Origin: Ureibacillus terrenus | GTDB taxonomy: Bacteria > Bacillota > Bacilli > Bacillales_A > Planococcaceae | Length of the DNA: 64,000 nt | Assembly: GCF_006569205.1 (NCBI RefSeq) | Contig: NZ_VIGD01000006.1 | Coordinates: forward strand, 62,001 to 126,000 | Direction: 5' to 3' | Shown here: piece by piece, positions 37,272-47,538 of the stretch | Numbering within the stretch: the first letter of the stretch is position 1 | How the letters are laid out: each line of letters opens with the position of its first letter | The notes under the pieces: model-generated | Told to the model about the DNA's origin: nothing | Seen by the model: only the letters and a program-made list of their open reading frames with translations | Database searches by the model: none | Program-made: the position numbers and the translations under genes

Positions 37272-38159
37272 ATGAATTTCGGGAGAGTATTAACAGCAAT
37301 GGTGACACCGTTTGACCAAAACGGTGAAGTGGACTTTGACGCAGCAGAAAGGTTAATTCATCACTTAATGGCCAACGGAACAGACGGTTTGGTTGTTTGC
37401 GGAACAACCGGGGAATCCCCTACATTAACAGAAAACGAAAAATTGGAACTTTTTAAATTTGCAGTAAAAACTGTCAATGGCAGAATCCCGGTAATTGCAG
37501 GTACAGGATCATATAATACAAGGGCTTCCATTGAACTTACAAAAAAAGCCGAAGAAATCGGTGTTGACGGTGTAATGCTCGTTACTCCGTACTACAATAA
37601 ACCTAACCAGGAAGGCATGTATGAACATTTCAGAAGCATTGCCCAAAGCACAAAGCTGCCTGTAGTTTTGTACAACATTCCTGGACGAAGCGTCGTAAAT
37701 TTATCCGTTGATACCGTTGTCCGTCTTGCGGAGATTCCGAATATTGTGGCTATTAAAGAAGCAAGCGGCAATTTGGATGCAATGGCACAAATCATCGAAA
37801 GAACACCGGATGATTTCTCCCTTTACAGCGGAGATGACAGCTTGACATTGCCTTCAATGGCGGTAGGAGGTACAGGAGTTATTTCCGTAGCTTCCCATAT
37901 TATTGGAAACGAAATGCAATCCATGATCCAGCATTTCTTGAACGGCAATATCCAAGAAGCTGCAAAAGAACACCGAAAACTTTTGCCGATCATGAAAGGA
38001 ATGTTCATCGCGCCAAACCCTGCACCTGTCAAAGCTGCCTTAAATCTAAAAGGCATATCTGTTGGAGGAGTACGTTTGCCATTAGTGCCATTAAATGAGG
38101 AACAACAAAAAACAATCGAGCAGTTGCTGAAAGACATAGAGCCGCAATTGATTTCATAA
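37272..38159 (+). CDS. dapA: 4-Hydroxy-tetrahydrodipicolinate synthase DapA
   Basis: First committed step of lysine/diaminopimelate synthesis, condensing pyruvate and aspartate semialdehyde. The 295-residue TIM barrel has GTTGESPTL, the Tyr of PYYNKPNQEG, the YNIPGRS block and the Schiff-base lysine in VAIKEASGN. GGAG lies 5 nt before the ATG. Lysine riboswitch control fits. In sporulating cells its product also feeds dipicolinate. Confidence 0.97.
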   Translation: MNFGRVLTAMVTPFDQNGEVDFDAAERLIHHLMANGTDGLVVCGTTGESPTLTENEKLELFKFAVKTVNGRIPVIAGTGSYNTRASIELTKKAEEIGVDGVMLVTPYYNKPNQEGMYEHFRSIAQSTKLPVVLYNIPGRSVVNLSVDTVVRLAEIPNIVAIKEASGNLDAMAQIIERTPDDFSLYSGDDSLTLPSMAVGGTGVISVASHIIGNEMQSMIQHFLNGNIQEAAKEHRKLLPIMKGMFIAPNPAPVKAALNLKGISVGGVRLPLVPLNEEQQKTIEQLLKDIEPQLIS

Positions 38160-38164
38160 ATTCC

Positions 38165-38190
38165 CCTGCCAATTGATTGGCAGGTTTTTA
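38165..38190 (+). terminator. Terminator of dapA
   Basis: CCTGCCAATTGATTGGCAGG, a perfect palindromic stem, then TTTTTA. Confidence 0.85.
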
Positions 38191-38300
38191 TTTTGCACAT
38201 ATTCAGGAATCGATAGGAAAACAAAAATCAATATAGTAAAATAGCACTTGTGAAATTTAGATAATCCTATTTCAGCTGAGTTTGGATGGAGGCAACGATT

Positions 38301-39599
38301 TTGCTTAATTTCATTTTGGCCATTTTCATTTTCACCATCACCCTTGTCCTCGTGATAAGACAGCCAAAAAACATCAATATCGGGTGGATTGCCTGCGGCG
38401 GTGCGGTGCTTGCGTTGATCGCCGGAGTGGTGGACCTGGAAGATGTTTTCGCCGTTGTAAGCATCACCTGGAATGCCACATTATTATTTATAGCCATCAT
38501 TATCATTTCACTTATTTTGGATCAAATCGGCTTGTTTGAATGGTCTGCCCTGCACATGGCCCGCATCGCGAAAGGAAACGGAGTGCGGATGTTCATTACC
38601 GTGACGGTTCTCGGGGCTTTTGTGTCAGCCTTTTTCTCCAACGACGGAGCGGCTCTGATTTTGACACCGATTGTTCTTGCCATGGTCCGGAATTTACGTT
38701 TTAGCGAAAAAATGATTTTTCCATTCATCATGGCCAGTGGGTTTATCGCGGACACCACTTCCCTTCCCTTTTTAATCAGCAATTTGGTGAATGTGATTGC
38801 TGCCGATTTTTTTGGTGTCAGTTTCAAGGAATACGCTCTTCGGATGATCATTCCGAATTTGTTTTCTTTAACCGCGACGATTGTTGTGCTGCTTTTATAT
38901 TTCCATAAATCCATTCCATCAAAATATGATGTAGCGATGCTGAAAAATCCGCGGGAAGCGATTCGGGATCGAAAATTGTTTCTGTTGGCCTGGCCGATGA
39001 TGGCAATATTATTAACCGGTTATTTTACAGCAGAATTGATACATATCCCCGTTTCCTTCATCGGTTGGATTATGGCGCTTTTCCTGTTGGGAATGGCCTG
39101 GAAAAGTCCTGCAGTCAATACAAAAGCGGTGTTAAAAGGAGCTCCATGGAATATTGTATTTTTTTCCATCGGGATGTATTTGGTCGTTTATGGTCTGGGA
39201 AATGCGGGATTTACAAAAGGATTGGCATCTGTCATCGAGTGGACATCTCGGGGCGGATTGTTTGCCGCTACCATCGGCATGGGATATATCTCGGCTTTCC
39301 TGTCCTCTGTGATGAACAACCTTCCTACCATCATGATTGACTCGCTGGCCATTGCGGAAACCGATACATCCGGCGCCATCCGCGAAGCATTGATTTTTGC
39401 CAATGTCATCGGTTCCGATCTGGGCCCAAAAATTACGCCCATCGGCTCCCTTGCCACCCTTGTTTGGCTACATGTCCTTAAAAACAAGGGAATCAGAATT
39501 TCCTGGGCAACTTATTTTAAAATAGGGATTGTGTTGACTTTGCCGATTTTGTTCTTCACATTGGCCGGTTTATATTTCACATTGTTAATAAATTCTTAA
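38301..39599 (+). CDS. ArsB/NhaD ion-transporter superfamily permease (copy 1)
   Basis: A 432-residue protein with about eleven membrane helices and ArsB-type motifs [15 protein letters not shown] and [16 protein letters not shown] plus [22 protein letters not shown]. Family members export arsenite or exchange cations and anions. No arsR or arsC is nearby, so arsenite export is not assured. The TTG at 38301 lies 8 nt after GGAGG, whereas the in-frame ATG at 38286 overlaps that site. A paralogue lies at 60038-61378. Confidence 0.85.
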   Translation: MLNFILAIFIFTITLVLVIRQPKNINIGWIACGGAVLALIAGVVDLEDVFAVVSITWNATLLFIAIIIISLILDQIGLFEWSALHMARIAKGNGVRMFITVTVLGAFVSAFFSNDGAALILTPIVLAMVRNLRFSEKMIFPFIMASGFIADTTSLPFLISNLVNVIAADFFGVSFKEYALRMIIPNLFSLTATIVVLLLYFHKSIPSKYDVAMLKNPREAIRDRKLFLLAWPMMAILLTGYFTAELIHIPVSFIGWIMALFLLGMAWKSPAVNTKAVLKGAPWNIVFFSIGMYLVVYGLGNAGFTKGLASVIEWTSRGGLFAATIGMGYISAFLSSVMNNLPTIMIDSLAIAETDTSGAIREALIFANVIGSDLGPKITPIGSLATLVWLHVLKNKGIRISWATYFKIGIVLTLPILFFTLAGLYFTLLINS

Positions 39600-39668
39600 A
39601 CATTTTCTGTTTTACATATGAGTAATATCATTCATAATGGTTACAATAATAGCGGGCTTGCAGCAAAT

Positions 39669-39701
39669 GAAAAAAGAGCGAAATTTTATTCGCTCTTTTT
39701 T
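39669..39701. terminator. Terminator between ArsB-like and SASP genes
   Basis: AAGAGCGAA / TTCGCTCTT flanked by A and T runs, bidirectional. Confidence 0.85.
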
Positions 39702-39714
39702 CTACTCTGATGAT

Positions 39715-39915
39715 TTATTCAGACTTCCCTTGCAATTGTTGTTGAGCCATTAGCACAAGACGTTTCGTAATTTCCCCACCGACAGAACCGTTTGCACGGG
39801 ATGAAGAATCCGGTGAAAGATTTACGCCAAACTCTTGCGCAATTTCATATTTCATTTGGTTTAAGGCCGCTTCTGCACCAGGGAATAATAATTTGTTGGA
39901 GCTGCGGTTCGCCAT
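39715..39915 (-). CDS. Alpha/beta-type small acid-soluble spore protein
   Basis: A 66-residue DNA-coating spore protein with the invariant block [20 protein letters not shown] followed by ITKRLV. The germination protease site reads YEIAQEFG rather than the usual EIASEFG. The protein protects spore DNA from UV and heat. The ATG at 39915 follows AAGGAGGTG. Confidence 0.97.
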   Translation of the reverse strand: MANRSSNKLLFPGAEAALNQMKYEIAQEFGVNLSPDSSSRANGSVGGEITKRLVLMAQQQLQGKSE

Positions 39916-40113
39916 GCCGTTCACCTCCTTGTGCCATTAGAATGCACAAGGGGAAGTTTTTAATACTTTAGAAATGCAGGGAACATTGAGAATCGTTGGA
40001 AATCCATTGATTTTTGCCGCATATAATTGTTGTTTTTTTCTGGATGTGCATTTTTTTCCTCCCAAATGGTATGATGTAATTAACTTTATAACGTTGCCTA
40101 TGGGAGGAAGCTC

Positions 40114-40530
40114 ATGTTTAAATTACGTGGTCACCATCTGTTCTGCCTCATCGGTTTCAGGGGGATGGGGTATTCCGAGGAATTTGCGGAAAATATGAAA
40201 CGAATACATACTGAATTGAGAAAAAACCCGAAAACATTAATTGAAATTATTGACGGGGTTGATCAAATCTGCGAAAAATACCCTGACTGCAAAGACTATC
40301 ATTGCCTGGACAAAAACATTTTTGAACGGGACAAAAAAGTATTGGAAAAATTAGGATTAAGCGTCGGACAAGTCATCACTTGGGAAGAAGTGGAATCCCG
40401 TATCCGGAAATATGTGACTCCGGAAGATATAGATGTTCTCTGTTATACGTGCAGTTGGAGGTCATATGGCCTCTGCAAAGGAGGAATCCAAAGAATTTTG
40501 AATGGAGCCGGTTTGTGGAAAGTAAAATAA
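40114..40530 (+). CDS. DUF1284 family protein
   Basis: A 138-residue protein starting MFKLRGHHLFCLIGFRGMGY, the characteristic DUF1284 opening. Seven cysteines are spread through it (FCLIG, QICEK, PDCKDYHC, VLCYTCSW, GLCKGG), suggesting an iron-sulfur cluster or zinc site. Function unknown. It follows TGGGAGG and is closed by a terminator. Confidence 0.85.
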   Translation: MFKLRGHHLFCLIGFRGMGYSEEFAENMKRIHTELRKNPKTLIEIIDGVDQICEKYPDCKDYHCLDKNIFERDKKVLEKLGLSVGQVITWEEVESRIRKYVTPEDIDVLCYTCSWRSYGLCKGGIQRILNGAGLWKVK

Positions 40531-40549
40531 CAAAATTATCATAATTTTG

Positions 40550-40576
40550 AAATCTCCTTTTCAGGAGATTTTTTTA
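40550..40576 (+). terminator. Terminator of the DUF1284 gene
   Basis: AAATCTCC / GGAGATTT hairpin followed by T7. Confidence 0.8.
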
Positions 40577-40709
40577 TTTAATCAAAATACATTTACTATT
40601 TTGAAATTACAAATTTCTTCGGATTTGAAATATTCATGCTAAACTATATTTGACGATGTCCTTTCGATGAAAACAAATGTATTTTCAGAGCAAAATGTGG
40701 AGGTTTTTT

Positions 40710-41930
40710 ATGAAAAAAGTTTGGAATACCTGGTGTCGGATCAGTCTGGTCAAACGGATATTGGCCGGATTAATTTTAGGAATTATTCTTGGCATAACAA
40801 TACCAAAAGCAATCAGTTGGATTTCCGTTTTTGGAAGTCTGTTTGTCGGGGCATTAAAATCGGTTGCGCCTATCCTGGTTCTGGTGCTGGTAATCCAGGC
40901 GATTGCCAATCATAAAAGCGGCGCGAAAACCAATATGAAAATGATTTTAGTTCTTTATGCCATCGGCACATTTTCCGCCGGGGCGGTCGGGGTCGTTGCC
41001 AGCTTCCTTTTCCCTGCGACCATTAAACTTAAATCGGGCGCTGAAGATATAACACCGCCTCAAGGAATCGGGGAAGTGTTTGGAACCTTGCTTTCCAATA
41101 TCGTTTCAAATCCTGTCGATGCGCTGGTGAATGCCAATTATATCGGAATTTTGGCCTGGGCAGTCCTCCTTGGAATTACGTTAAAGAAAGCGTCGGACTC
41201 CACTAAAACGATGATCGATGACTTTGCGGAAGCCGTTTCGGCAATTGTGAAATGGGTAATTGAATTAGCGCCGGTCGGCATTATGGGGCTTGTATTTGAA
41301 GTGGTCGCAACAAACGGAATTACCGCTTTGGAAGATTATGTAAGACTTTTAGCCATTCTTCTTGGCTGCATGTTCTTTGTGGCTTTAGTGATCAATCCGC
41401 TGATTACCTTTATTTTTACGCAGCAAAATCCATATCCCCTCGTTTGGATGACATTAAAAGAAAGCGCAATATTCGCGTTCTTTACCCGAAGCTCAGCAGC
41501 GAATATTCCGGTCAATTTGGCTTTATGCGAAAAATTGCGTTTGGATAAAAACACATATTCCGTATCCATTCCATTAGGCGCCACGATTAACATGGCCGGT
41601 GCAGCAATTACGATTTCCGTTTTATCGATTGCGGCTTGTCATACGTTGGGAATTGATGTAGATGTCATTACGGCCATTATCCTGGTAGTGCTCTCGGCAA
41701 TTTCAGCCGCCGGCGCATCGGGAGTTCCCGGCGGTTCATTGATGCTGATTCCTGTCGCATGCAGCCTGTTCGGCATTTCCAACGATATCGCCATGCAGGT
41801 GGTGGCTGTCGGATTCATCATCGGCGTATTGCAAGATGCTTGCGAGACCGCATTGAATTCCTCATCCGACGTATTGTTCACCGCTACTGCGGAAATTGCC
41901 AAAAAACGCAAAGAGTCAAAAGCAAACTGA
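40710..41930 (+). CDS. sstT: Na+/serine-threonine symporter SstT
   Basis: A DAACS-family (glutamate transporter fold) symporter of 406 residues. It has hairpin and binding motifs [40 protein letters not shown] and [15 protein letters not shown], all as in SstT. It imports serine and threonine with sodium. The ATG at 40710 lies after GGAGG. An in-frame ATG at 40677 lacks a site. Confidence 0.95.
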   Translation: MKKVWNTWCRISLVKRILAGLILGIILGITIPKAISWISVFGSLFVGALKSVAPILVLVLVIQAIANHKSGAKTNMKMILVLYAIGTFSAGAVGVVASFLFPATIKLKSGAEDITPPQGIGEVFGTLLSNIVSNPVDALVNANYIGILAWAVLLGITLKKASDSTKTMIDDFAEAVSAIVKWVIELAPVGIMGLVFEVVATNGITALEDYVRLLAILLGCMFFVALVINPLITFIFTQQNPYPLVWMTLKESAIFAFFTRSSAANIPVNLALCEKLRLDKNTYSVSIPLGATINMAGAAITISVLSIAACHTLGIDVDVITAIILVVLSAISAAGASGVPGGSLMLIPVACSLFGISNDIAMQVVAVGFIIGVLQDACETALNSSSDVLFTATAEIAKKRKESKAN

Positions 41931-41948
41931 ATTATGTATAAAATTATT

Positions 41949-41994
41949 AAGGCACTGCTCTTTCACCATTTCTTTTTAAAGAGCAGTGCCTTTA
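41949..41994 (+). terminator. Terminator of sstT
   Basis: AAGGCACTGCTCTTT / AAAGAGCAGTGCCTT, a perfect 15-bp stem, followed by TAATC. The T-tract is weak. Confidence 0.7.
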
Positions 41995-42042
41995 ATCAAA
42001 TTCGTCTATATCACCATACAATTCCACTTGTTTTTCCAATTG

Positions 42043-42234
42043 CTATGTTGCCTCCTTAAGAAATCTTTTATTGTTTTCCAAAATTTTAATGACTTGATGA
42101 AGTATTTTTTCCTCCATCATCGGGGTCGAATTGATTTCCTTCCTTATGATTTTGTCTAATTCCAAAATGGTGCTGACTTCGAGACGATGCTTTTCAGCCA
42201 ATTGAAAAGCCCGCTCTAACTGACCGGTTATCAT
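42043..42234 (-). CDS. Spo0E-like aspartyl-phosphate phosphatase
   Basis: A 63-residue two-helix protein fitting the Spo0E family pattern: LERAFQLAEKHRLEVSTILELDKII, where the usual SQELD signature reads TILELD. Such proteins dephosphorylate Spo0A~P and delay sporulation. The ATG at 42234 follows GGGAGG at 7 nt, and a closer ATG at 42240 crowds the site. The gap to 42457 holds only AT-rich sequence. Confidence 0.75.
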   Translation of the reverse strand: MITGQLERAFQLAEKHRLEVSTILELDKIIRKEINSTPMMEEKILHQVIKILENNKRFLKEAT

Positions 42235-42457
42235 CCACATACCTCCCTAAAAATTTTATTGTTATCTATATTTTATGATGGATTTTTTATTTTTTCACCT
42301 CTATTTCGGCAAATTTTCTTCTTTTTACGTTAATTATAACAATAATTCTTCCACTTTTGCATGCGGCCAAGCCCAATTGATGCAGTAAGTTTTCATAAAT
42401 TTCCAAAAATATGAATATACAATTAAAGAAAATCACGTTGAAAAGGAGAGTCATTCC

Positions 42458-43984
42458 TTGTATCGGAAACTTACCGGAATTACTTTAACCTCGTTTCTCT
42501 TTTTTGGAATCAATTCCATCGGCGGGGGGACGCCGGCACATGCAAATGAAATAATTCCCGGGGCCCATTCAGTGGAAGTGACTTATTTTGACGGACAAGA
42601 CCTGCGCTGGCTGACAACGTTGAATCCGCGGCAGCTGGAGAAGGCCAATCTATATGGCAATAATCTATTAGCTCCTATTTATTGGGGAAATCCTGAAAAA
42701 GGGACAGGTTGGCATCAAATGTACAAACCGGCGGAAATAACCGGTACCCAGGTGACGGGCGCTTTTGAAGATGCCCAATTCGTCATCCGGGTGCCTGACC
42801 ATTGGAACGGCAAATTGGTCGTTTCCGGCATACCCGCTACAAGAAATGAAACAGCGACAGACTTATTATTCAGCGATTTTGTTCTTGAAAAAGGATATGC
42901 CTTCGCAGCAATCGACAAGGGAACACAGGGAACGGAAGTGGAAGGCGATCCATTGGCGAAAGTGAAAAATGCTCTTGTCGATGAAGATGATTCCGTCGCA
43001 GAGTGGCATTTCCGCTTCAGGCAAATTACAAAGGCGGCCCAGCAATATTTAATCAACAATTTCAGCGAAAAATTGATTGATCCGAATGATTCGTCAAATC
43101 CGGCAAGCAAATTGGTCCGGCCTGATCATAAAGTGCCGACTTACGCCATCGGCATCTCAAATGGCGGATATATTGTGCGCTATGCTTTGGAAAATGATGA
43201 CCCGAAAAAGACGGGGGAACCGAGATTATTTGACGGCGGTGTGGACTGGGAAGGCGTACTTTGGACAGAAAAAGCGCCAAATCTGATCAGCTCCCTGATT
43301 CCGGTCGTGAATCATGCTGAACAGGCCATCTATGGAAACGGGAAGGAAAAAGAAAAAGCGGTAAATGAATTATATAAGGCGGGCGTGCCAAAAGGCTCCG
43401 AAAAATTATGGGCATATCATGACCAAATCTATTGGTTTATCACATTGAACATTTACCGGGACCATTTCGACCCTGCCGCACCAAACCGCATTCATTGGCG
43501 CGACTACTTGAAGTTTGACGAAAACGGCCTCCGCGACCGCACTTATGATCATATTTTCAAAAATTATCGTTACAACGAAAGAAGAAAATTCATGAAAGAA
43601 AAAATAAAAGAGATTGAAAACACCGGCCAAATTGACGTTCCTCTCATCAGCATCACCGGTTCTTTGGACGCCCTCATTTTCCCGGACATTCATGCAAAAG
43701 GATATGAAAAATTGGTTAAACGGGCAAAAAGAGGACATCTTCATCGTCTATATATCATAGAAAAAGGAAATCATGTAGATGGGCTCGTATGGAACCCGGC
43801 AACGGATCCCGAAAAAGAGCTTCAGCCGTTGTTGCCCTATGTACACCAGGCATTTTTGTTGCTGGTGGATTGGGTGGAAAATAATGTACAGCCTCCAGAA
43901 AGCAAAATTATCCCAACACCGAAAAATCATGAAAAAATCATTGATATCAAAACGGGTGATGAAATCGATCCGCGAATCGAATAG
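42458..43984 (+). CDS. Secreted alpha/beta hydrolase, 3-hydroxybutyrate-oligomer-hydrolase-like
   Basis: A 508-residue protein with a signal peptide (basic start, hydrophobic core to about residue 22, likely cleaved after PAHA near residue 29). The nucleophile elbow is GISNGGY. A candidate acid/histidine pair is SLDALIFP and KGNHVDG. General layout resembles extracellular esterases of the PHB-oligomer hydrolase/tannase type; the true substrate is unknown. The TTG at 42458 lies 8 nt after AAGGAGAG. Confidence 0.7.
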   Translation: MYRKLTGITLTSFLFFGINSIGGGTPAHANEIIPGAHSVEVTYFDGQDLRWLTTLNPRQLEKANLYGNNLLAPIYWGNPEKGTGWHQMYKPAEITGTQVTGAFEDAQFVIRVPDHWNGKLVVSGIPATRNETATDLLFSDFVLEKGYAFAAIDKGTQGTEVEGDPLAKVKNALVDEDDSVAEWHFRFRQITKAAQQYLINNFSEKLIDPNDSSNPASKLVRPDHKVPTYAIGISNGGYIVRYALENDDPKKTGEPRLFDGGVDWEGVLWTEKAPNLISSLIPVVNHAEQAIYGNGKEKEKAVNELYKAGVPKGSEKLWAYHDQIYWFITLNIYRDHFDPAAPNRIHWRDYLKFDENGLRDRTYDHIFKNYRYNERRKFMKEKIKEIENTGQIDVPLISITGSLDALIFPDIHAKGYEKLVKRAKRGHLHRLYIIEKGNHVDGLVWNPATDPEKELQPLLPYVHQAFLLLVDWVENNVQPPESKIIPTPKNHEKIIDIKTGDEIDPRIE

Positions 43985-44103
43985 ATAAGGCGGAGACGGA
44001 TTCAATAATTGCCCGAAAATCCTTCAGTCGTGGATAAGCACATTTCTGTTCCAATATTGAATAAACTGTACTAATTCTAAAATCGCCAAGAAAGGTAAGA
44101 TCT

Positions 44104-44643
44104 ATGAATAACGATCGATTGACGGACGGCACCTTTCAAAATTTGACTCAAAAAAACATGACATTCGATCAAGTTTTTGAAGCCATTGTACAGTTTATTA
44201 AAAAAGATCCGACCGGGAACTTTACTTTGATGTTTGGAACAGATTCGCAAGTATACAGCAAAGAAACAAAATTTATTACCGGCATTGTCATTCAGCAAAA
44301 AGGCAAAGGTGTTTGGGCATGCTTCCGCAAAGTAATCGTCCCAAGGCGAATGACAAATTTGCATGAGCGCATCTCCTATGAAACCTCTTTGACGGAAGAA
44401 GTCGTTTCACTATTCACGGAAGAAAAAAAGGAACAATTGATCAATCTTGTCCTGCCTCATGTGTACAAAGGTGCAAGCTTCACGATTGAAGGCCATATCG
44501 ACATCGGATGCGGACAAAGGAACAAAACGAGCGTCTTTGTCAATGAAATGATTGCAAGGATGAATTCTCTCGGCATCGAAGCCAAAATTAAACCGGATTC
44601 CTTCGTTGCAAGCACCTATGCCAATCGTTTTACAAAAAAATAA
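44104..44643 (+). CDS. ykuK: YkuK family RNase H-like protein (DUF458)
   Basis: A 179-residue protein with the DUF458 core FGTDSQVY...FITGIVIQ and C-terminal EGHIDIG...KIKPDSFVASTYANRFTK, as in B. subtilis YkuK. It is a predicted RNase H-fold nuclease of unknown role. The ATG follows GAAAGGTAAG. Confidence 0.88.
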   Translation: MNNDRLTDGTFQNLTQKNMTFDQVFEAIVQFIKKDPTGNFTLMFGTDSQVYSKETKFITGIVIQQKGKGVWACFRKVIVPRRMTNLHERISYETSLTEEVVSLFTEEKKEQLINLVLPHVYKGASFTIEGHIDIGCGQRNKTSVFVNEMIARMNSLGIEAKIKPDSFVASTYANRFTKK

Positions 44644-44716
44644 TCCAAGGCATCCTGCAACTCCATTTGCATTCAATATGATAAAATTGGAAAAAAGAGC
44701 ATGCGGAGGAATTGAT

Positions 44717-45958
44717 ATGTTAAAAAATTTCGATGAACTATTAAGAAAATATGCGAAACTATTGGTCGCAAAAGGAATCAACGTACAACCGGGCGATTGG
44801 GTGAAACTGACGATTGCCGTTGATCAGGCGCAACTTGCCCGTTACATTACGGAAGAAGCTTATGCATTAGGAGCGGAAAAAGTCATTGTCAAATGGAATG
44901 ATGACGAAATCACAAAATTGCATTATCTGCACCAGCCAACCGAGGTTTTAACGGACATTCCTCCATATGAAATCGAGGAATCCGAAGACCATGTGTTAAA
45001 TAAAAAAGTTTCAAGACTTTCCATCCTTTCCAGCGACCCGGGCTTGCTCGACTCAGCCGATCCCGCCAAAGTGGCCGCGTTCCAAAAGGCGGCAACCCTA
45101 GCATTCCACGCCCAGCGAAAAGCGACGCAAAACAATGATATTAAATGGACGGTTGCGGCAGCAGCCGGCAGCGCCTGGGCGAAGAAAGTCTTCCCGCATC
45201 TGAAAACTGCCGAGGAACAAGTCGATGCTTTGTGGGATCAAATTTTTAAAACTTGCCGCGTATACGAAGACGATCCGATTGCAGCCTGGGACAAACACAA
45301 AAATATATTGAACGAAAAGGCTACAAAATTGAATGAATATCAATTTGACATGCTGCATTTCAAAGCGCCCGGAACGGATTTCAAATTGGGATTGCCGAAA
45401 AATCATATCTGGACATGTGCGGAAAGCTATAATCCAAAAGGCGAAGAATTTATTGCCAATATGCCGACGGAAGAAATTTTTACCGCCCCGGATACTCGCC
45501 GGATGGAAGGAATCGTTCGCAGCACGAAACCTTTAAGCTATGCGGGACAATTAATTGAAGGCATTGTTGTCCAATTCAAAGATGGGAAAATCGTGGACAT
45601 TTCCGCCGAAAAAGGCGATGAAGCAATCAAAAAACTTGTCTTTGAAAATGAAGGGGCAACCGGCTTAGGGGAAGTGGCCCTTGTCCCGGATCCGTCGCCG
45701 ATTTCCCAATCCGGCATCACATTCTTCAATACATTGTTTGATGAAAATGCTTCAAACCATATTGCCATCGGTTCCGCTTATCCTTCGACCATCGAAGGCG
45801 GAACAAAAATGAATGAAGAAGAATTGCGTGCGCATGGTTTAAATATCTCCAATGTTCATGTGGACTTTATGATCGGCTCCGCGGAAATGGATATAGACGG
45901 CATTACCAAAGATGGTTCCGTCGTGCCAATTTTCCGCAAAGGCGATTGGGCGATTTAA
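44717..45958 (+). CDS. ampS: M29 family metalloaminopeptidase, AmpS-like (copy 2)
   Basis: A 413-residue paralogue of the peptidase at 11618-12847. It has the same ligand blocks (FIANMPTEEIFTAPD, GEVALVPDPSPIS, LFDENASNHIAIGSAYP, GSAEMDIDG). Length and sequence match B. subtilis AmpS. It removes N-terminal residues from peptides in the cytoplasm. The ATG at 44717 follows GCGGAGG. A longer in-frame start overlaps ykuK and is not credible. Monocistronic. Confidence 0.92.
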   Translation: MLKNFDELLRKYAKLLVAKGINVQPGDWVKLTIAVDQAQLARYITEEAYALGAEKVIVKWNDDEITKLHYLHQPTEVLTDIPPYEIEESEDHVLNKKVSRLSILSSDPGLLDSADPAKVAAFQKAATLAFHAQRKATQNNDIKWTVAAAAGSAWAKKVFPHLKTAEEQVDALWDQIFKTCRVYEDDPIAAWDKHKNILNEKATKLNEYQFDMLHFKAPGTDFKLGLPKNHIWTCAESYNPKGEEFIANMPTEEIFTAPDTRRMEGIVRSTKPLSYAGQLIEGIVVQFKDGKIVDISAEKGDEAIKKLVFENEGATGLGEVALVPDPSPISQSGITFFNTLFDENASNHIAIGSAYPSTIEGGTKMNEEELRAHGLNISNVHVDFMIGSAEMDIDGITKDGSVVPIFRKGDWAI

Positions 45959-45984
45959 GCAGAAATTCCACAGTCTGGTTCTTT

Positions 45985-46028
45985 AAGCGGCTAAACCCTT
46001 GAAAAGCGGTTTAGCCGCCTGCTTTTTA
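45985..46028 (+). terminator. Terminator of ampS
   Basis: GCGGCTAAACC / GGTTTAGCCGC followed by CTGCTTTTTATT. Confidence 0.8.
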
Positions 46029-46057
46029 TTATGAAATCTTACGCCTTTAACGCATGA

Positions 46058-46174
46058 ATACTTTTTACTCCAACTATTCAAACACAAATAAGCGATCGGC
46101 ATCCAATCGGAGAATTTGCCCCTCCATTACAGGAAGGATATGATATTTACGAGGTGGAAACCGTCGGAAAGTAG
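46058..46174 (+). pseudogene. Possible remnant of an unidentified gene
   Basis: One frame without a start codon reads like the C-terminus of a protein (QISDRHPIGEFAPPLQEGYD, then ending EVETVGK and a stop). It is preceded by an in-frame TGA. I cannot identify the parent family. It may be chance. Confidence 0.2.
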
Positions 46175-46236
46175 GGAAAACCGCTTTTGTATTCGATGTA
46201 AAAGTTCATTAAATCATGCATATGGAGGAAGTTTTT

Positions 46237-47034
46237 ATGCAATATTTGATTGATATAGGGGTCAACTTAACGGATAAACATTTCAACAACGACCGGGAAA
46301 AAGTCATTGATCGGGCAATTCAAAACGGCGTCGTTCAAATGATATTAACCGGCTCCAGCTTAAAAAGCAGCCGGCAAGCACTGGAAATCGCCAAACAATA
46401 TCCAAACATATTGTTTTCAACAGCCGGTATCCATCCGCATGATGCCAAAACCTTTACAAGTGAAACCATCGGGGAATTGGAGAAACTGGCGCAGCATAAG
46501 GAAGTCGTGGCCATCGGGGAATGCGGCCTGGATTTCAACCGGATGTATTCACCCCAGGACGTTCAGGAGGAATGTTTTGAAGCTCAACTGCACCTGGCAA
46601 GAAAGTTATCAATGCCTCTTTTTTTACATGAACGGGACGCCCATGAACGCTTCTGCGAAATCTTCGCTAACTTCAGGGATTTGGCCGAAACCTCCGTGGT
46701 CCATTGCTTTACCGGCGATGAAGAACAAGTAAAAAAATATGTTTCAATGGGTTTTTATATAGGCCTCACCGGATGGATTTGCGACGAGCGAAGGGGCCGG
46801 GATTTGCAAAATGCGGTCAAATATATCCCGCTTGACCGTTTATTGATTGAAACCGACGCTCCTTATCTTCTTCCGAGAAACTTGGAAAATAAACCGAAAA
46901 ACCGGAGAAACGAACCGGCTTTCTTGCCCCATATTGCAAAAGAAATCGCAAAATATATGGGCGTTGAACCGGAAATCGTTGCAAAACATGCAACCGAAAA
47001 CACCAGAAAGTTATTTAATCTGCCCGAATGTTGA
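46237..47034 (+). CDS. tatD: TatD-type metal-dependent DNase
   Basis: A 265-residue TIM-barrel hydrolase. Motifs are of the true TatD branch rather than YabD: start YLIDIGVNLTDKHF, STAGIHPHDAK, AIGECGLDFNRMYSPQ, VVHCFTGDEEQ, TGWICDERRG, LLIETDAPYLLPRNL and RRNEPAFLPHI. TatD is a 3'-5' exonuclease on DNA and RNA. The ATG at 46237 follows GGAGGAAG. Earlier in-frame ATGs crowd the site. Confidence 0.92.
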   Translation: MQYLIDIGVNLTDKHFNNDREKVIDRAIQNGVVQMILTGSSLKSSRQALEIAKQYPNILFSTAGIHPHDAKTFTSETIGELEKLAQHKEVVAIGECGLDFNRMYSPQDVQEECFEAQLHLARKLSMPLFLHERDAHERFCEIFANFRDLAETSVVHCFTGDEEQVKKYVSMGFYIGLTGWICDERRGRDLQNAVKYIPLDRLLIETDAPYLLPRNLENKPKNRRNEPAFLPHIAKEIAKYMGVEPEIVAKHATENTRKLFNLPEC

Positions 47035-47043
47035 GTCAAAATG

Positions 47044-47090
47044 AAGCTTTCATTCAGACCCGTTTCCAGTCATGAATGAAAGCTTTTTTA
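47044..47090 (+). terminator. Terminator of tatD
   Basis: AAGCTTTCATTCA / TGAATGAAAGCTT, a perfect 13-bp stem, then TTTTTA. Confidence 0.9.
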
Positions 47091-47137
47091 GATGGATTAA
47101 AGAGATTAACACTTAGACCATAAACACTGTATATCCT

Positions 47138-47371
47138 TTAATTTTTTCCAATGATTACTTTCCAACGTTCAGGCCCTTCTTCAACGTACTCCCAAGAAAA
47201 TTCCCCTTCCCGTTCAATCATGAATTGATAATATAAGGGCTTCGGATCATGATCATTAATCAATTCCATATACTCACCGGATTTTAACCCTTCAAAAGTT
47301 TCAAATATTTTTGCATGCCGGATTCTTGGTTCATAATCCGGGGCATGGATGCTTGCGGAAATTTTTTTCAT
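47138..47371 (-). CDS. DUF2249 domain protein
   Basis: A 77-residue protein with the DUF2249 pattern RHAKIFETFEGLKSGEYMEL, NDHDPKPLYYQF, FSWEYVEEGPERWKV. The family is common near anaerobic, nitrate/nitrite and NO-response genes. It diverges from a Crp/Fnr regulator, with an FNR/CRP-type box between them. GGAGGTG precedes the ATG. Confidence 0.85.
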   Translation of the reverse strand: MKKISASIHAPDYEPRIRHAKIFETFEGLKSGEYMELINDHDPKPLYYQFMIEREGEFSWEYVEEGPERWKVIIGKN

Positions 47372-47405
47372 GATGGCACCTCCATGTTTTATTGATTATC
47401 AGTAC

Positions 47406-47418
47406 AAAATAAATCATA
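47406..47418 (-). promoter_or_regulatory. Promoter of the DUF2249 gene
   Basis: TATGAT (47418 to 47413) is a plausible -10 with start near 47406. There is no good -35, as expected for an activator-dependent promoter with the Crp/Fnr box centred at about -41.5. Confidence 0.45.
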
Positions 47419-47439
47419 GCTATAAATAAAAGTTTTCGT

Positions 47440-47455
47440 TGTGAGATAAAGCACA
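47440..47455. promoter_or_regulatory. CRP/FNR-type binding site
   Basis: TGTGA-GATAAA-GCACA matches the FNR/CRP consensus TGTGA-N6-TCACA at nine of ten positions. The spacing to the predicted DUF2249 start places its centre at -41.5, the class II activator position. Confidence 0.65.
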
Positions 47456-47538
47456 CTGTTTCATTTTTTCTTCCTTGAACTTCTGTTCCTGTGTTAAAGT
47501 AATATATAAAATGCATGTTTAAAGGGCGTGAAAACTTT

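Noticed and set aside
38301..39599. Arsenic resistance operon
   Set aside because: No arsR, arsC, arsA or arsD accompanies either ArsB-like permease, so an ars operon is not supported.
42715..43110. Minus-strand ORF inside the secreted hydrolase gene
   Set aside because: Shadow of a gene with clear signal peptide and nucleophile motif on the plus strand; no ribosome site.
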